Shown: positions 37,367 through 45,129 of the stretch, one piece after another | How positions within the stretch are numbered: the first letter of the stretch is position 1 | Layout: every line of letters starts with the position of its first letter | Assembly (NCBI RefSeq): GCF_001643375.1 | Contig: NZ_LSHB01000006.1 | Span: 1-64,000 of the forward strand | Source of the DNA: Chryseobacterium sp. FP211-J200 | GTDB lineage: Bacteria > Bacteroidota > Bacteroidia > Flavobacteriales > Weeksellaceae | Length of the DNA stretch: 64,000 nucleotides | Reading direction: 5' to 3' | Translations under genes and position numbers: made by a program | Notes under the pieces: generated by a model | Database searches by the model: none | Told to the model about the DNA's origin: nothing | What the model saw: only the letters and a program-made list of their open reading frames with translations

Positions 37367-38422
37367 TTAAATGCTTTTCATCACATCTACTAAAACCTGC
37401 ACGCTTTCTATCGGCATTGCGTTGTAGATGCTTGCTCTGTAACCGCCAACACTTCTGTGTCCGTTCAAACCACTGATTCCTGCTGCTTTCCAAGCTGCAT
37501 CAAAAGCTTCCTGCTTGGATTCGTCTGTCAAAGTGAAAGTCACATTCATAAAAGAGCGGTCTTCGATTGCAGCAACACCCTGGAAGTTTGGATTGTTGTC
37601 GATCTCGTCATAAAGCAATTTGGCTTTAGCATTGTTTCTTGCTTCAGCTGCTGCAATTCCACCGTTTTCTTCCAAATGTTTTAATGTCAGATAAGACGCA
37701 TAAACTGCAAAAACTGGAGGCGTATTGGACATTGATTCTTTATCGATATGAACTGAATAATCAAGGTAAGTTGGAATCATTCTTCCTGTTTTTCCTAGAA
37801 TTGATTTTTTCACCACAACCAAAGTTGCACCGGCTGGACCCATATTTTTCTGAGCACCTGCATAGATCAGGTCAAACTGAGAAAAATCCAATTCTCTGCT
37901 GAAAATATCAGACGACATGTCACAAACCAAAAGCGTGTCAACTTTCGGGAATTCTTTCATCTGCGTTCCAAAGATCGTATTGTTGGATGTGCAATGGAAA
38001 TAATCATATTCTGAACCTACTTTAAATTCTTTCGGAATGTAAGAGTAGTTAGCTTCTTTGGAGGTGGCTACCACATCTACATTGCCAATCATCTTCGCTT
38101 CTTTGATTGCGCCTGCTGCCCAAGTTCCTGTATTAGTATATGCTGCTTTTCCGTCAACAGAAAGAAGGTTGAAAGGGACCATCAAAAACTGAAGACTTGC
38201 GCCACCCTGAAGATATAATACTTCATAATCATCGCCCAGATTCATCAATCTTTTTACGATAGCACGGGCTTCATCCATTACTGCTACAAAATCCTTGCTT
38301 CTGTGAGAGATCTCCAAAAGTGATAATCCTGAATCATTAAAATTAAGAATCGCTTCTGAAGCTTTCTGAAAAACTTCTTGTGGTAAAATACTTGGACCTG
38401 CGCTGAAATTATGTTTTTTCAT
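37367..38422 (-). CDS. serC: Phosphoserine aminotransferase
   Basis: PLP enzyme converting 3-phosphohydroxypyruvate to phosphoserine. Seen: HNFSAGPSILP at the start, LLEISHRSKDF, LYLQGGASLQF, SSDIFSRELDFSQFDLIYAGAQKNMGPAGATLV carrying the PLP lysine, and GHRSVGGYRASIYNA near the C-terminus. 351 aa, normal. It follows the ferredoxin gene on the same strand with a 48-bp gap and feeds into serA's pathway. Confidence 0.96.
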   Translation of the reverse strand: MKKHNFSAGPSILPQEVFQKASEAILNFNDSGLSLLEISHRSKDFVAVMDEARAIVKRLMNLGDDYEVLYLQGGASLQFLMVPFNLLSVDGKAAYTNTGTWAAGAIKEAKMIGNVDVVATSKEANYSYIPKEFKVGSEYDYFHCTSNNTIFGTQMKEFPKVDTLLVCDMSSDIFSRELDFSQFDLIYAGAQKNMGPAGATLVVVKKSILGKTGRMIPTYLDYSVHIDKESMSNTPPVFAVYASYLTLKHLEENGGIAAAEARNNAKAKLLYDEIDNNPNFQGVAAIEDRSFMNVTFTLTDESKQEAFDAAWKAAGISGLNGHRSVGGYRASIYNAMPIESVQVLVDVMKSI

Positions 38423-38470
38423 TCTAAAGTTTATTTTGTTTTGGTAATAATTTGGTGTTGTGATTTAAAA

Positions 38471-38821
38471 TTATTCGTTGTGAAGGAATGCTTTTTTCGC
38501 CAAAAGTTGTTCTTCTGTTTCCACGTTGTCTTCGTCTGGAACACAACAGTCAACTGGACATACAGCCGCACACTGAGGCTCCTCGTGAAAGCCTTTGCAC
38601 TCAGTACATTTATCGGTCACGATGAAATAATAGTCATCTGCAACCGGTTGTTGCGCGGCATCTGCATTCACAGAAAGTCCAGATGATAGGACTACCATTC
38701 CTTTCAGATCGGTTCCTTCGGATGCTTTCCAATCTACAGCTCCTTCATAGATGGCGGTGTTCGGACATTCCGGTTCACAGGCGCCACAATTGATACATTC
38801 ATCAGTTATCTTGATAGCCAT
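38471..38821 (-). CDS. Dicluster 4Fe-4S ferredoxin
   Basis: A 116-residue electron carrier with two [4Fe-4S] motifs. The first is CxxCxxCxxxCP (C9, C12, C15, C19). The second is C-x2-C-x8-C-x3-CP with [21 protein letters not shown], and an insert of about 40 residues separates them. This is the Alvin-type layout. The long frame to 38932 is not used; the ATG at 38821 gives MAIKITDEC. It is the first gene of the leftward ferredoxin-serC unit, with a -7 box at 38846-38853 (TAATTTTG on the minus strand). Confidence 0.93.
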   Translation of the reverse strand: MAIKITDECINCGACEPECPNTAIYEGAVDWKASEGTDLKGMVVLSSGLSVNADAAQQPVADDYYFIVTDKCTECKGFHEEPQCAAVCPVDCCVPDEDNVETEEQLLAKKAFLHNE

Positions 38822-38835
38822 TGCTATTTTATTTT

Positions 38836-38853
38836 TAATTTTGTGCAAAATTA
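38836..38853. promoter_or_regulatory. Interlocked divergent -7 boxes (ferredoxin / acyl-CoA reductase)
   Basis: TAATTTTG (38836-38843, rightward) and its reverse complement CAAAATTA (38846-38853, leftward) are separated by only 2 bp. Each would drive one of the two divergent genes, and the two transcription complexes would exclude each other. Confidence 0.5.
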
Positions 38854-38870
38854 CAAAAAAAAAGCCAGCT

Positions 38871-39905
38871 ATGCTGAACGAAAACAAAATTTTGGGACTC
38901 GAAAAATTAGGAAATTTCATTAATGAATTCATTCAAAAAGATGAAGATTCTTATCACGATAAAGAAGAACGATTGGCGTATCTGATGAAGCGTTCCGAGA
39001 TAGAAAATCCTTGGTTTACAATAGAAAATCAAAAGTATAATTTGAAACAATGGGCAGGACTTTTCACCAAAGAAAATATTGAAAGTTGGCTGTCAAAATA
39101 TGAACTTTCTACAACGCCAAAAAGGGTAGGGCTTATCTTGGCAGGAAACATTCCGATTGTTGGCTTTCACGATATTATTTCGGTGGTTTTGAGTAATCAT
39201 GTTCCGATTATCAAGTTGTCTTCAAAAGACAAATTGATGTTGCCATTTCTATTAGAACTTTGGAAAGAATTTTCTAATAATGAAATTGAATATGAAATCG
39301 TAGAAAGATTGGAAAACTTCGATGCTGTGATTGCTACTGGAAGTAATAACACGGCGAGATATCTGGAATATTATTTTAAAAACCATTTGAGTATCATTAG
39401 AAAAAACAGAACATCTATCGCTGTTTTGAAAGGTGATGAAACGGTAGGAGAACTTCAGCTTTTGGCAGATGATATTTTCCGTTATTTTGGTTTAGGTTGC
39501 AGAAACGTGACCAAACTTTTACTTCCAAAAGATATGAAAGTGGATGGCTTGTTTGAGAACTTTGTTAAATACCAAGACGTCATCAATCATAACAAATACG
39601 CTAATAATTACGACTATAACCGCGCCGTTTATCTTTTAAATCAAGACTTGTTTTGGGATAATAATTTTGTGATGCTGAGAGAAGACGAGAAGTTGTTCAG
39701 TCCATTATCAGTCGTCAATTTTTCACGATATGAAACGTTGGATGAAGCAAAACAGTTTGTAGAAAATAACAGAGATGAGATCCAGGCTATTGTTGCGAAA
39801 CCAGAACTGGGATTGGATTCTATCGGTTTTGGAGAAACACAAAATCCTTCATTAGATACTTATGCAGATGATGTGGATACGATGGCTTTTTTGAGCGTGA
39901 TTTGA
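38871..39905 (+). CDS. Acyl-CoA reductase (LuxC-type family)
   Basis: A 344-residue protein of the acyl-CoA reductase / LuxC family, which reduces activated fatty acids to aldehydes with NADPH. Seen: [16 protein letters not shown] near residue 85, [16 protein letters not shown] near 115, and [14 protein letters not shown] with the presumed nucleophile Cys near residue 205. The start at 38871 is chosen because the upstream part of the frame overlaps the divergent promoter region. Its fixed neighbourhood with the ferredoxin suggests a redox link. Product in this organism unknown. Confidence 0.88.
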   Translation: MLNENKILGLEKLGNFINEFIQKDEDSYHDKEERLAYLMKRSEIENPWFTIENQKYNLKQWAGLFTKENIESWLSKYELSTTPKRVGLILAGNIPIVGFHDIISVVLSNHVPIIKLSSKDKLMLPFLLELWKEFSNNEIEYEIVERLENFDAVIATGSNNTARYLEYYFKNHLSIIRKNRTSIAVLKGDETVGELQLLADDIFRYFGLGCRNVTKLLLPKDMKVDGLFENFVKYQDVINHNKYANNYDYNRAVYLLNQDLFWDNNFVMLREDEKLFSPLSVVNFSRYETLDEAKQFVENNRDEIQAIVAKPELGLDSIGFGETQNPSLDTYADDVDTMAFLSVI

Positions 39906-39936
39906 TCCTTTAAACCAAATTAAATACCACTAATAG

Positions 39937-39965
39937 AAAAACGGATTCGAAAGTTTCCGTTTTTT
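39937..39965 (+). terminator. Terminator of acyl-CoA reductase gene
   Basis: Stem AAAAACGGA / TCCGTTTTT (39937-39945 / 39956-39964). The rest of the gap to 40131 shows no gene. Confidence 0.8.
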
Positions 39966-40131
39966 CATTATATGTGACAGCTAAAATGAGAAATCAACCA
40001 AAAAAGAAATCAAAAAGACAAGTATTCATCTTGTCACCCTGCTTGATTGTGATTGATGTGATTTTTTATTAATTTAATGCTAAATTAGTTCCGATAAAAA
40101 TTTGATGTTAATTTGAATCTTAATCTGAATT

Positions 40132-40596
40132 ATGAAATTAAGAATACAGTTTTTATTGATTCTATTATTAGCTGCCTGCACAAGTAAAAGCGGATCCGGA
40201 AATTCTGATTCCTTGGAAGGTCAGCAATGGACCTGGGGAAGACGGGATTCAAACACAGGAATTGGTGGTGGGAACTCGTGGCGATTCCTGGCTGGTCAGC
40301 GTTTTACAGGAACCAGCTGGTACTCGGGAGGCGCTTACTGGACGCGCGATTTTAGCGGGTCTTATTTTTATGATCCAAAAAAACAATGTGTTTATCTAAA
40401 ATACGATAAAAACAATGCGCCTACCGAAACCACCAGGCAGAAACTGCAAATGGTCATCACAGAAAATGATACCATTTTGATGGTCAAAAATGGTTGGGAG
40501 AAATCAGAAGGCGCATCGCGAGATCTTAATTTGGGCAAACTTCCTAACATTATAGAAGAAAACGCAAAATTCAAGATTGAATATCTACACAAGTAA
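40132..40596 (+). CDS. Small unknown lipoprotein
   Basis: A 154-residue protein with a lipoprotein signal (LLILLLAAC, Cys16) and then a Ser/Gly-rich linker. The body is rich in Trp, Tyr and Gly with a beta-strand look (WTWGRRDSNTGIGGGNSWRF, GTSWYSGGAYWTRDFSG). It resembles a small beta-barrel or lipocalin-like lipoprotein but no family is recognised. It converges with the STM3941-like gene, with its stop about 6 bp from the restored end of that gene. Confidence 0.75.
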   Translation: MKLRIQFLLILLLAACTSKSGSGNSDSLEGQQWTWGRRDSNTGIGGGNSWRFLAGQRFTGTSWYSGGAYWTRDFSGSYFYDPKKQCVYLKYDKNNAPTETTRQKLQMVITENDTILMVKNGWEKSEGASRDLNLGKLPNIIEENAKFKIEYLHK

Positions 40597-40637
40597 GATG
40601 TCTCACTTCTGTACGGTTTCTTTTCTAAATTTTGTGA

Positions 40638-41117
40638 TCACATTATACAATTCGGCAGCATCGATGTCAAGTTCCGCCGGGGAAGATGACCGTTTGGGTC
40701 TACCAATCCGTTTGTTATCATGGAAGATAATTTCTTTTTGATCAGCGGAAGATATTGCTCCGGATGATCAACGGTAAGTCTGACCAAGGTATCTGCACCT
40801 ACCTTTTCTAGATTGACATCAATAATATCTGTCCAGCGGATAGATCCGGCTGCTTTGCTTACAGCGGTGGTTTTGGAGGTGATGCCCTCGTTGTTTAGGA
40901 CTACCAAAGGCGATTTGTCCTGAAGCGTCATCAATTTTTTAACGATGATAATTGCTAAAATAACACTGAAAATTCCTGTCACGGCTGCTAATTTGGTACC
41001 GATTTGTCCATCGAACAAGCCGATGCTGTAAAGAAATGTGCCGATGAAAACGACTAACAATCCTGTACAGATCAGGATAAGATTCATTGATTTTTTTCGG
41101 TCTCTATAAAATTCCAT
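40638..41117 (-). CDS. STM3941-like membrane protein with frameshifted C-terminus
   Basis: A 159-residue protein with two membrane segments (about 12-32, 40-60) followed by a cytoplasmic PH-like domain (LVVLNNEGITSKTTAVSKAAGSIRWTDIIDVNLEKV). It resembles the STM3941 family. The last 12 residues look wrong. After the run of four C on the coding strand (40679-40682), the other frame continues as ELDIDAAELYNVITKF and ends KETVQK at 40603-40605, a natural end for this family. One extra C would restore it. So the gene is probably mutated or the base call is wrong; its natural extent would be 40603-41117. Confidence 0.7.
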   Translation of the reverse strand: MEFYRDRKKSMNLILICTGLLVVFIGTFLYSIGLFDGQIGTKLAAVTGIFSVILAIIIVKKLMTLQDKSPLVVLNNEGITSKTTAVSKAAGSIRWTDIIDVNLEKVGADTLVRLTVDHPEQYLPLIKKKLSSMITNGLVDPNGHLPRRNLTSMLPNCIM

Positions 41118-41147
41118 TTTGATGAATGATTTGATAATATTAATGAT

Positions 41148-41699
41148 CTAGTTCCAGTCTACATTTAGTTTGTTCTCGTCTGCAAAGGCTTTACCTGTAT
41201 TCATAAGATCTGTGTACATCTTTTCAAACTGTGCCGCATATTTTTGCTCGATTGATTTTGCCAGTTCTTCTTTCTTTGTCTGATCTGCCTTGCTGTCGCA
41301 AAGTTTGGCGTAGTTGGTGTACTCGTTTTTGTAGACTGGGATGACGAATTCATACAGTGCGATGGACTTTTCCTTGATAGCTTTTCTGTCATCAGAATTG
41401 GCGTTCAGTGCTTTTATATCGTTGAGGGACTTTTCCATATACAGTATATTATTGCTGATGAGTTTTCCGGCTTCATCGCCATTTTTCTTGCTGGATGGGA
41501 TATCCGGAAATTCTACCGTCTCATCATTGATGTGCTTTACCAATATCGGCGTGCCAAAATCACTGATCGTATTGGTGTTCAAAATAGCAGTGGCAAAAAA
41601 CTTATCGGCCGGTTCTGCACAGGATTGGGCGAACAGTGATAAAACTAGAAGTAATGCGATGCTGTAATAATGGTTAAACGTTTTGCTGATGTTGTTCAT
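41148..41699 (-). CDS. Unknown lipoprotein, possibly LIC11966-like
   Basis: A 183-residue lipoprotein with a signal peptide ending in LFAQSC (Cys27). The mature part is helical and charged, with two long helices: ISNNILYMEKSLNDIKAL and EYTNYAKLCDSKADQTKKEELAKSIEQ. The general shape resembles proteins annotated as LIC11966 family surface proteins, but I cannot confirm this. It lies 30 bp upstream of the STM3941-like gene on the same strand and is probably in one transcript with it. Confidence 0.7.
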   Translation of the reverse strand: MNNISKTFNHYYSIALLLVLSLFAQSCAEPADKFFATAILNTNTISDFGTPILVKHINDETVEFPDIPSSKKNGDEAGKLISNNILYMEKSLNDIKALNANSDDRKAIKEKSIALYEFVIPVYKNEYTNYAKLCDSKADQTKKEELAKSIEQKYAAQFEKMYTDLMNTGKAFADENKLNVDWN

Positions 41700-42261
41700 T
41701 TTTTTTATTGATTTTAAAGTTTCTTATTGATATTTAATAGTGCTCTAATTAGGTTTGCTCGGTCTCAAAATACCGATGACCAAAGGTAAAAACCTGTAAG
41801 TGTTGAGGTCATCGTGGTAGCAAATTTTAGAGCTTTGGACCAATCTGGAAACATGATTTTTGTAAGCGCTTCATTCTCCGATGCTTTATTTATCGACTTT
41901 TTGGGATGTTTATACTATTGTCAATATCCATTGGTCAATAAAATGATGCAATAACTATATTTCTACCATCAACTTCATCTAAAAAATTTCAACAGGAATC
42001 CATTGCTGTATTGATATTTTAAATATATTTGTGAGACACATAAATGATTTTCTAATGATTGCAAAAGTCCAATTTTGCCTTTCTTTGGCAGTATTTTCAC
42101 ATCCGCAAAAGCGCCTTTCAAAAACGATTCGACTCACATGTCATCACTTGCTGATGTAATTGTGGTATGTATGTGAATCCCGATTGGACGATGGTTATTC
42201 TTATGATATTTCATTGGTGTGTACTCAAGATCATTTATTAATAACTTAAAAATCCTAGAAC
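41700..42261. other. 562-bp gene-free region with a promoter and a possible stem-loop
   Basis: No coding frame is convincing. It holds TATATTTG at about 42027-42034 with a TTG about 18 bp before it, which would give an unusually long leader (over 200 nt) for the gene at 42262. Within that leader, about 42132-42173, lies a nested dyad: CATCA-cttgc-TGATG inside TCACAT ... ATGTGA. The leader may fold into a regulatory structure; function unknown. Confidence 0.35.
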
Positions 42262-42744
42262 ATGGCTTTAGAAAATTTAATCAGCGTCGAGTTCACCAAT
42301 GCAGAACTTGCACAATTAGACACAGCGTTTGGTACCATAGAGACGGTGCTGCAAGGTAAAACCATCAATCTGACTCCCGAGCAGAGACAACAGTACGGCA
42401 GCATCGCCGAGCAGAACAAGCTCTTTGTCAACAAGGCCAAAAGCTACATGGAGCAATACCCGCAGTATGTGCCTCCATTTTTGGACAAACCCGAATATGA
42501 CAAAGATTTCGCAGCAAGGCAGCAGCTGGAAAGCAGAATGCAAAAAATGAACTCGCTAACAGAGCAACTATCAGACACCAAGATTTTGCTGGATTTTGAC
42601 AACTATCACAACTCGCTGACCTTTTACCGAAATGTAAAATACCTCTCCAGCGAAAACGTGCCAGGCACCAACGTCATCTACAATGATATGAAACAGTTTT
42701 TTATTGCGCCAACATCCACCATTCCTGGAGATTCTGAAAAATAG
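42262..42744 (+). CDS. Unknown small helical protein
   Basis: A 160-residue soluble protein, probably a four-helix bundle: helices at about 12-30, 38-66, 82-104 and 108-140, with a proline-rich turn QYPQYVPPFLDKPEYD between the second and third. No signal peptide, membrane segment or known motif is seen. It is not clearly related to the other unknown at 228-962, though both are acidic helical bundles. It is followed directly by a 277-nt field of structured repeats and a terminator, so that field is probably its 3' untranslated region. Confidence 0.75.
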   Translation: MALENLISVEFTNAELAQLDTAFGTIETVLQGKTINLTPEQRQQYGSIAEQNKLFVNKAKSYMEQYPQYVPPFLDKPEYDKDFAARQQLESRMQKMNSLTEQLSDTKILLDFDNYHNSLTFYRNVKYLSSENVPGTNVIYNDMKQFFIAPTSTIPGDSEK

Positions 42745-42754
42745 AGTTAATCCG

Positions 42755-43031
42755 AAGGGGGTGGTTCGGGAGGGGGGGTATCCCCGGTTCAGAACCACCC
42801 TCAACCCGGTTCTGAAATGGTTGCACCCGGTTCCGAAAGACCCTAGACTCCTTGCCTAAGTGGTCTCCACCACTTACCCAACCACCCGCAGCCGGTCAAT
42901 AACCACCCGAGACCACCTGGCTAACCGCCTGCAACCGGTTAGGTAAATGGTTACAGGTGCTTCTGAACCACCCGCAACCACTTGATCAACCACCTTTGGC
43001 CACTTGCGAAGTGGGTGGAGGTGGTTTTTAA
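42755..43031 (+). repeat. Degenerate ~22-nt repeat field with inverted units, ending in a terminator
   Basis: About a dozen imperfect 20-23 nt units built on AACCACCCGCAACCGGTT-like sequence, some inverted (AAATGGTT..., GGTGGTT). The left part has a perfect 9-bp stem GGGTGGTTC / GAACCACCC (42759-42767 / 42792-42800) around a GGGG..CCCC core. The right part ends in a strong hairpin, AACCACC..CCACTT-GCG-AAGTGG..GGTGGTT, with a T-run at about 42985-43030. GC content is clearly above its surroundings. No reading frame is convincing. Confidence 0.6.
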
Positions 43032-43142
43032 AAAAATAGAGAAGGCCTTTATGACATTTCTTTGGTTGCTTTGTGAAGATCATCTTGTCCTATTGATGCC
43101 TCGTAGAGGTAAATTGTTAATAGATTAAATATCATTTGTGGG

Positions 43143-43170
43143 CTAGCTCCGTAGGAGCGACCTGTTAATA
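43143..43170 (+). repeat. REP element upstream of the RAYT gene
   Basis: AGCTCCGTAGGAGCGACC followed by TGTTAATA: a GCTCC-GTA-GGAGC hairpin with a conserved 3' tail GACCTGTT. It lies 8 bp before the transposase ATG. Five related copies follow the gene. Confidence 0.8.
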
Positions 43171-43178
43171 AACAAAAG

Positions 43179-43652
43179 ATGGCAAATACTTATACACAAA
43201 TTTATATTCAAATTGTTTTCGCCGTAAGAGGAAAGCAAAACCTGATTCCAAGGGAACGTCGCGAGGAATTGCACAAATTGATCACGGGTATCATTTCCAA
43301 TAGAGGACAAAAATTATTCGCCATTTTTGCAATGCCAGACCACATACATTTATTGGTCAGCATGAGTCCCAATATTTTAATTTCCGACCTGGTAAGAGAT
43401 GTTAAAGCAGGTTCATCAAAATTTATAAATGAGAGCAATTGGGTAATAGGCAAATTTAATTGGCAGGAAGGTTATGGTGCATTTTCGTATTCCAAAAGCC
43501 ATTTGGACAAAGTAGTGAATTATATTTTGAACCAAGAGGCACATCATCAAAAGAAAACCTTTAAAGAAGAATATTTGGATCTTCTGAGGAAATTTGATAT
43601 CGATTATGATGAAAAATATGTTTTTGAATGGATTGAACAGGGCGGTGATTGA
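43179..43652 (+). CDS. REP-associated tyrosine transposase (RAYT), IS200/Y1 type
   Basis: A 157-residue Y1 HUH-type transposase. Seen: TQIYIQIVFAVRGKQNLI start, the metal-binding HIHLL (HUH) motif near residue 56, and FSYSKSHLDKVVNYI with the candidate catalytic Tyr near 107. RAYTs bind and cut REP hairpins but are usually single-copy genes rather than mobile ones. That fits: the gene has REP elements on both sides (one before, five after), and its stop codon overlaps the first downstream REP. All key residues are present, so it may be active. Confidence 0.9.
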   Translation: MANTYTQIYIQIVFAVRGKQNLIPRERREELHKLITGIISNRGQKLFAIFAMPDHIHLLVSMSPNILISDLVRDVKAGSSKFINESNWVIGKFNWQEGYGAFSYSKSHLDKVVNYILNQEAHHQKKTFKEEYLDLLRKFDIDYDEKYVFEWIEQGGD

Positions 43653-43879
43653 CAGGTCGCTCCTACGGAGCTTTGGTTGATTGTATGATTCCATTCTATT
43701 AACAGGCCGCTCCTAACGGAACTCTGCATAGACTTTAGACTAATTGGTTATTAACAGGTCGCTCCTGACGGAGCTCTGTATAAGCTATAGACTAATTTGC
43801 AAATAGCTCCGTAGGAGCGACCTGTTAATAGGAAAAATTACATGATTACAAACAGCTCCGTAGGAGCGACCTGTTAATC
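43651..43879. repeat. REP cluster downstream of the RAYT gene (five copies)
   Basis: Copies at 43651-43672 (-), 43698-43722 (-), 43749-43775 (-), 43804-43830 (+) and 43853-43878 (+). The minus copies are spaced about 50 bp. The third and fourth face each other as an inverted pair, as in a BIME. The second is the most decayed (AACGGAAC); the third keeps the GCTCC/GGAGC stem with a changed loop. The spacers before and after the third share CTNTAGACTAATT. Confidence 0.85.
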
Positions 43880-44153
43880 ACAAAAAATTAGAACATATGG
43901 AAAATCTCATTTTTTTTCTATTTCATCGAACCCATTGATTTTAATCATTTTTTTATACACATGATTAAACTACAAATTAGACCTTCGTGCTATGGGAAAT
44001 AACAACCGCACAGATTCCCATCTGTGCTTTTTCATGTTTGAAAATCAACTCACTACAAACCGTGATTTTTGAAAATTACACTTTTATAATGGTTTTTCGT
44101 ATGGAACGGCGTGATACCTTTGTTCCATTATTAACCAATAAAAATTTAGTATT
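43880..44153. other. Curlin promoter region and gap after the REP cluster
   Basis: 43880-44047 holds no gene; it contains a small dyad CAGATTCCCATCTG near 44011-44024. 44049-44123 is the curlin promoter region, described separately. No further feature is seen. Confidence 0.4.
44049..44123 (+). promoter_or_regulatory. Promoter of the major curlin with a shared upstream site
   Basis: A half-conserved dyad CACTACAAACCGTG (44052-44065) is followed by ATTTT and, 50 bp after its end, by TACCTTTG (44116-44123), a good -7 box. A TTTTTC stretch lies at the -33 position. The same arrangement, with the same spacing, precedes the CsgB-like gene at 45050. Confidence 0.6.
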
Positions 44154-44972
44154 ATGAAAAAAATTATTTTTGGTGCTTTTGCACTAATGACCATGAGCTT
44201 CTCATTTGCACAATCCAACATCGACCTAAGTGCACAAATTGGAAATCTGAACACTGCTACAGTCGATCAGACAGGATACTCGAATTTCAACGCTTTACTA
44301 CAGGATGGTAATCGCAACGATGCAGATATCGACCAAGTAGGTTGGGTGAATACCAATGTGGCTCTAAGTATGGGAAATCGTAACTCCATAGATGTGGAAC
44401 AATGGGGAATTGGAAACGCCAATACGACCAGCCAATATGGAAACAGAAACTCTGCATCGACTTTGCAAGTAGGCTGGTACAACGAGGTAGATCAGCTTCA
44501 GATCGGTAACAGAAATGATGCGTCTGCAACACAATGGGGTTCTGATAACTACATCAGCCAATACCAAAATGGTAGAAGAAACACTGCAACAGCACTCCAA
44601 ATTGGTTCTGACAATGACATCTATCAAGACCAAATGGGTAGAAGAAATGATGCCTATGCTCTACAGGTAGGATCTGACAACTACATCCACCAATTGCAAG
44701 ATGGTGATGATAACAGCGCAACTCATCTACAGGCAGGTAATAACAATACCGCGGATTCTCATCAATATGGAGATGATAACACGACTATGGGATTACAGGT
44801 TGGTAACGGTAATCAATTGTACCAATATCAATATGGGGATGACAACATCGCTATGGATGCTCAGCTTGGTAACAACAACTATACTGATGTGACTCAAACT
44901 GGGGATTCTCATTTCCATGCAGGATTGCAAGTAGGTAATAGCAACTCATTAATCGTGAATCAATCCAACTGA
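44154..44972 (+). CDS. csgA: Major curlin subunit (CsgA-like), eleven 22-residue repeats
   Basis: Secreted amyloid subunit of curli-type fibres, 272 residues. After a signal peptide ending SFAQ (about residue 20) and four residues comes a run of exactly eleven 22-residue repeats (25-266), each with two Q-x-G-x-x-N-type half-motifs, and a 6-residue end (IVNQSN). E. coli CsgA has five repeats. Repeats 2-7 carry basic GNRN or GRRN; repeats 8-10 carry acidic GDDN; so charge runs from positive to negative along the chain. It has its own promoter and terminator. Unlike E. coli, where csgB precedes csgA, the minor curlin gene here follows. Confidence 0.9.
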   Translation: MKKIIFGAFALMTMSFSFAQSNIDLSAQIGNLNTATVDQTGYSNFNALLQDGNRNDADIDQVGWVNTNVALSMGNRNSIDVEQWGIGNANTTSQYGNRNSASTLQVGWYNEVDQLQIGNRNDASATQWGSDNYISQYQNGRRNTATALQIGSDNDIYQDQMGRRNDAYALQVGSDNYIHQLQDGDDNSATHLQAGNNNTADSHQYGDDNTTMGLQVGNGNQLYQYQYGDDNIAMDAQLGNNNYTDVTQTGDSHFHAGLQVGNSNSLIVNQSN

Positions 44973-45002
44973 TCATTACAAAGCTTTTAACCTTGTAAGT
45001 AG

Positions 45003-45035
45003 ATAGGAGAAACTTAGGTTTCTCCTATTTTTTTA
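45003..45035 (+). terminator. Terminator of the major curlin gene
   Basis: Perfect 11-bp stem ATAGGAGAAAC / GTTTCTCCTAT (45003-45013 / 45018-45028), then TTTTTT. It isolates the abundant curlin transcript from the assembly operon. Confidence 0.9.
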
Positions 45036-45046
45036 GCTAAAAAAGT

Positions 45047-45121
45047 ACTCACGGAAAACCGTGATTTTCTGCCAGTAACTATTAACGGTGTTTTTTCCAT
45101 ACCTGCATTCAATTACTTTTA
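45047..45121 (+). promoter_or_regulatory. Promoter of the curli assembly operon with a perfect dyad
   Basis: A perfect dyad CACGGAAAACCGTG (45050-45063) is followed by ATTTT and, 50 bp after its end, by TACTTTTA (45114-45121), a near-consensus -7 box. A TTTTTTCC stretch lies at the -33 position. The spacing is the same as in the curlin promoter. The leader to the ATG at 45130/45133 would be only a few nucleotides. Confidence 0.6.
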
Positions 45122-45129
45122 TAAAATAA

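Noticed and set aside
38751..38870. N-terminal 40-codon extension of the acyl-CoA reductase
   Set aside because: It overlaps the ferredoxin start on the other strand and the divergent promoter boxes, so the ATG at 38871 is more likely.
42874..43083. Minus-strand frame of 69 codons across the repeat field
   Set aside because: Its sequence consists mostly of the degenerate 22-nt units, no start context is seen, and units vary in length so the frame is not maintained.
43143..43879. Possible CRISPR array
   Set aside because: Repeats are in both orientations and unevenly spaced, spacers are partly similar, and a RAYT is inside the set; these are REP elements. No cas genes are seen.
44226..44972. 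Tandem 66-bp DNA repeat in the curlin gene as a non-coding repeat array
   Set aside because: The periodicity is explained by the 22-residue curlin repeats; codons vary while the amino-acid pattern is kept.
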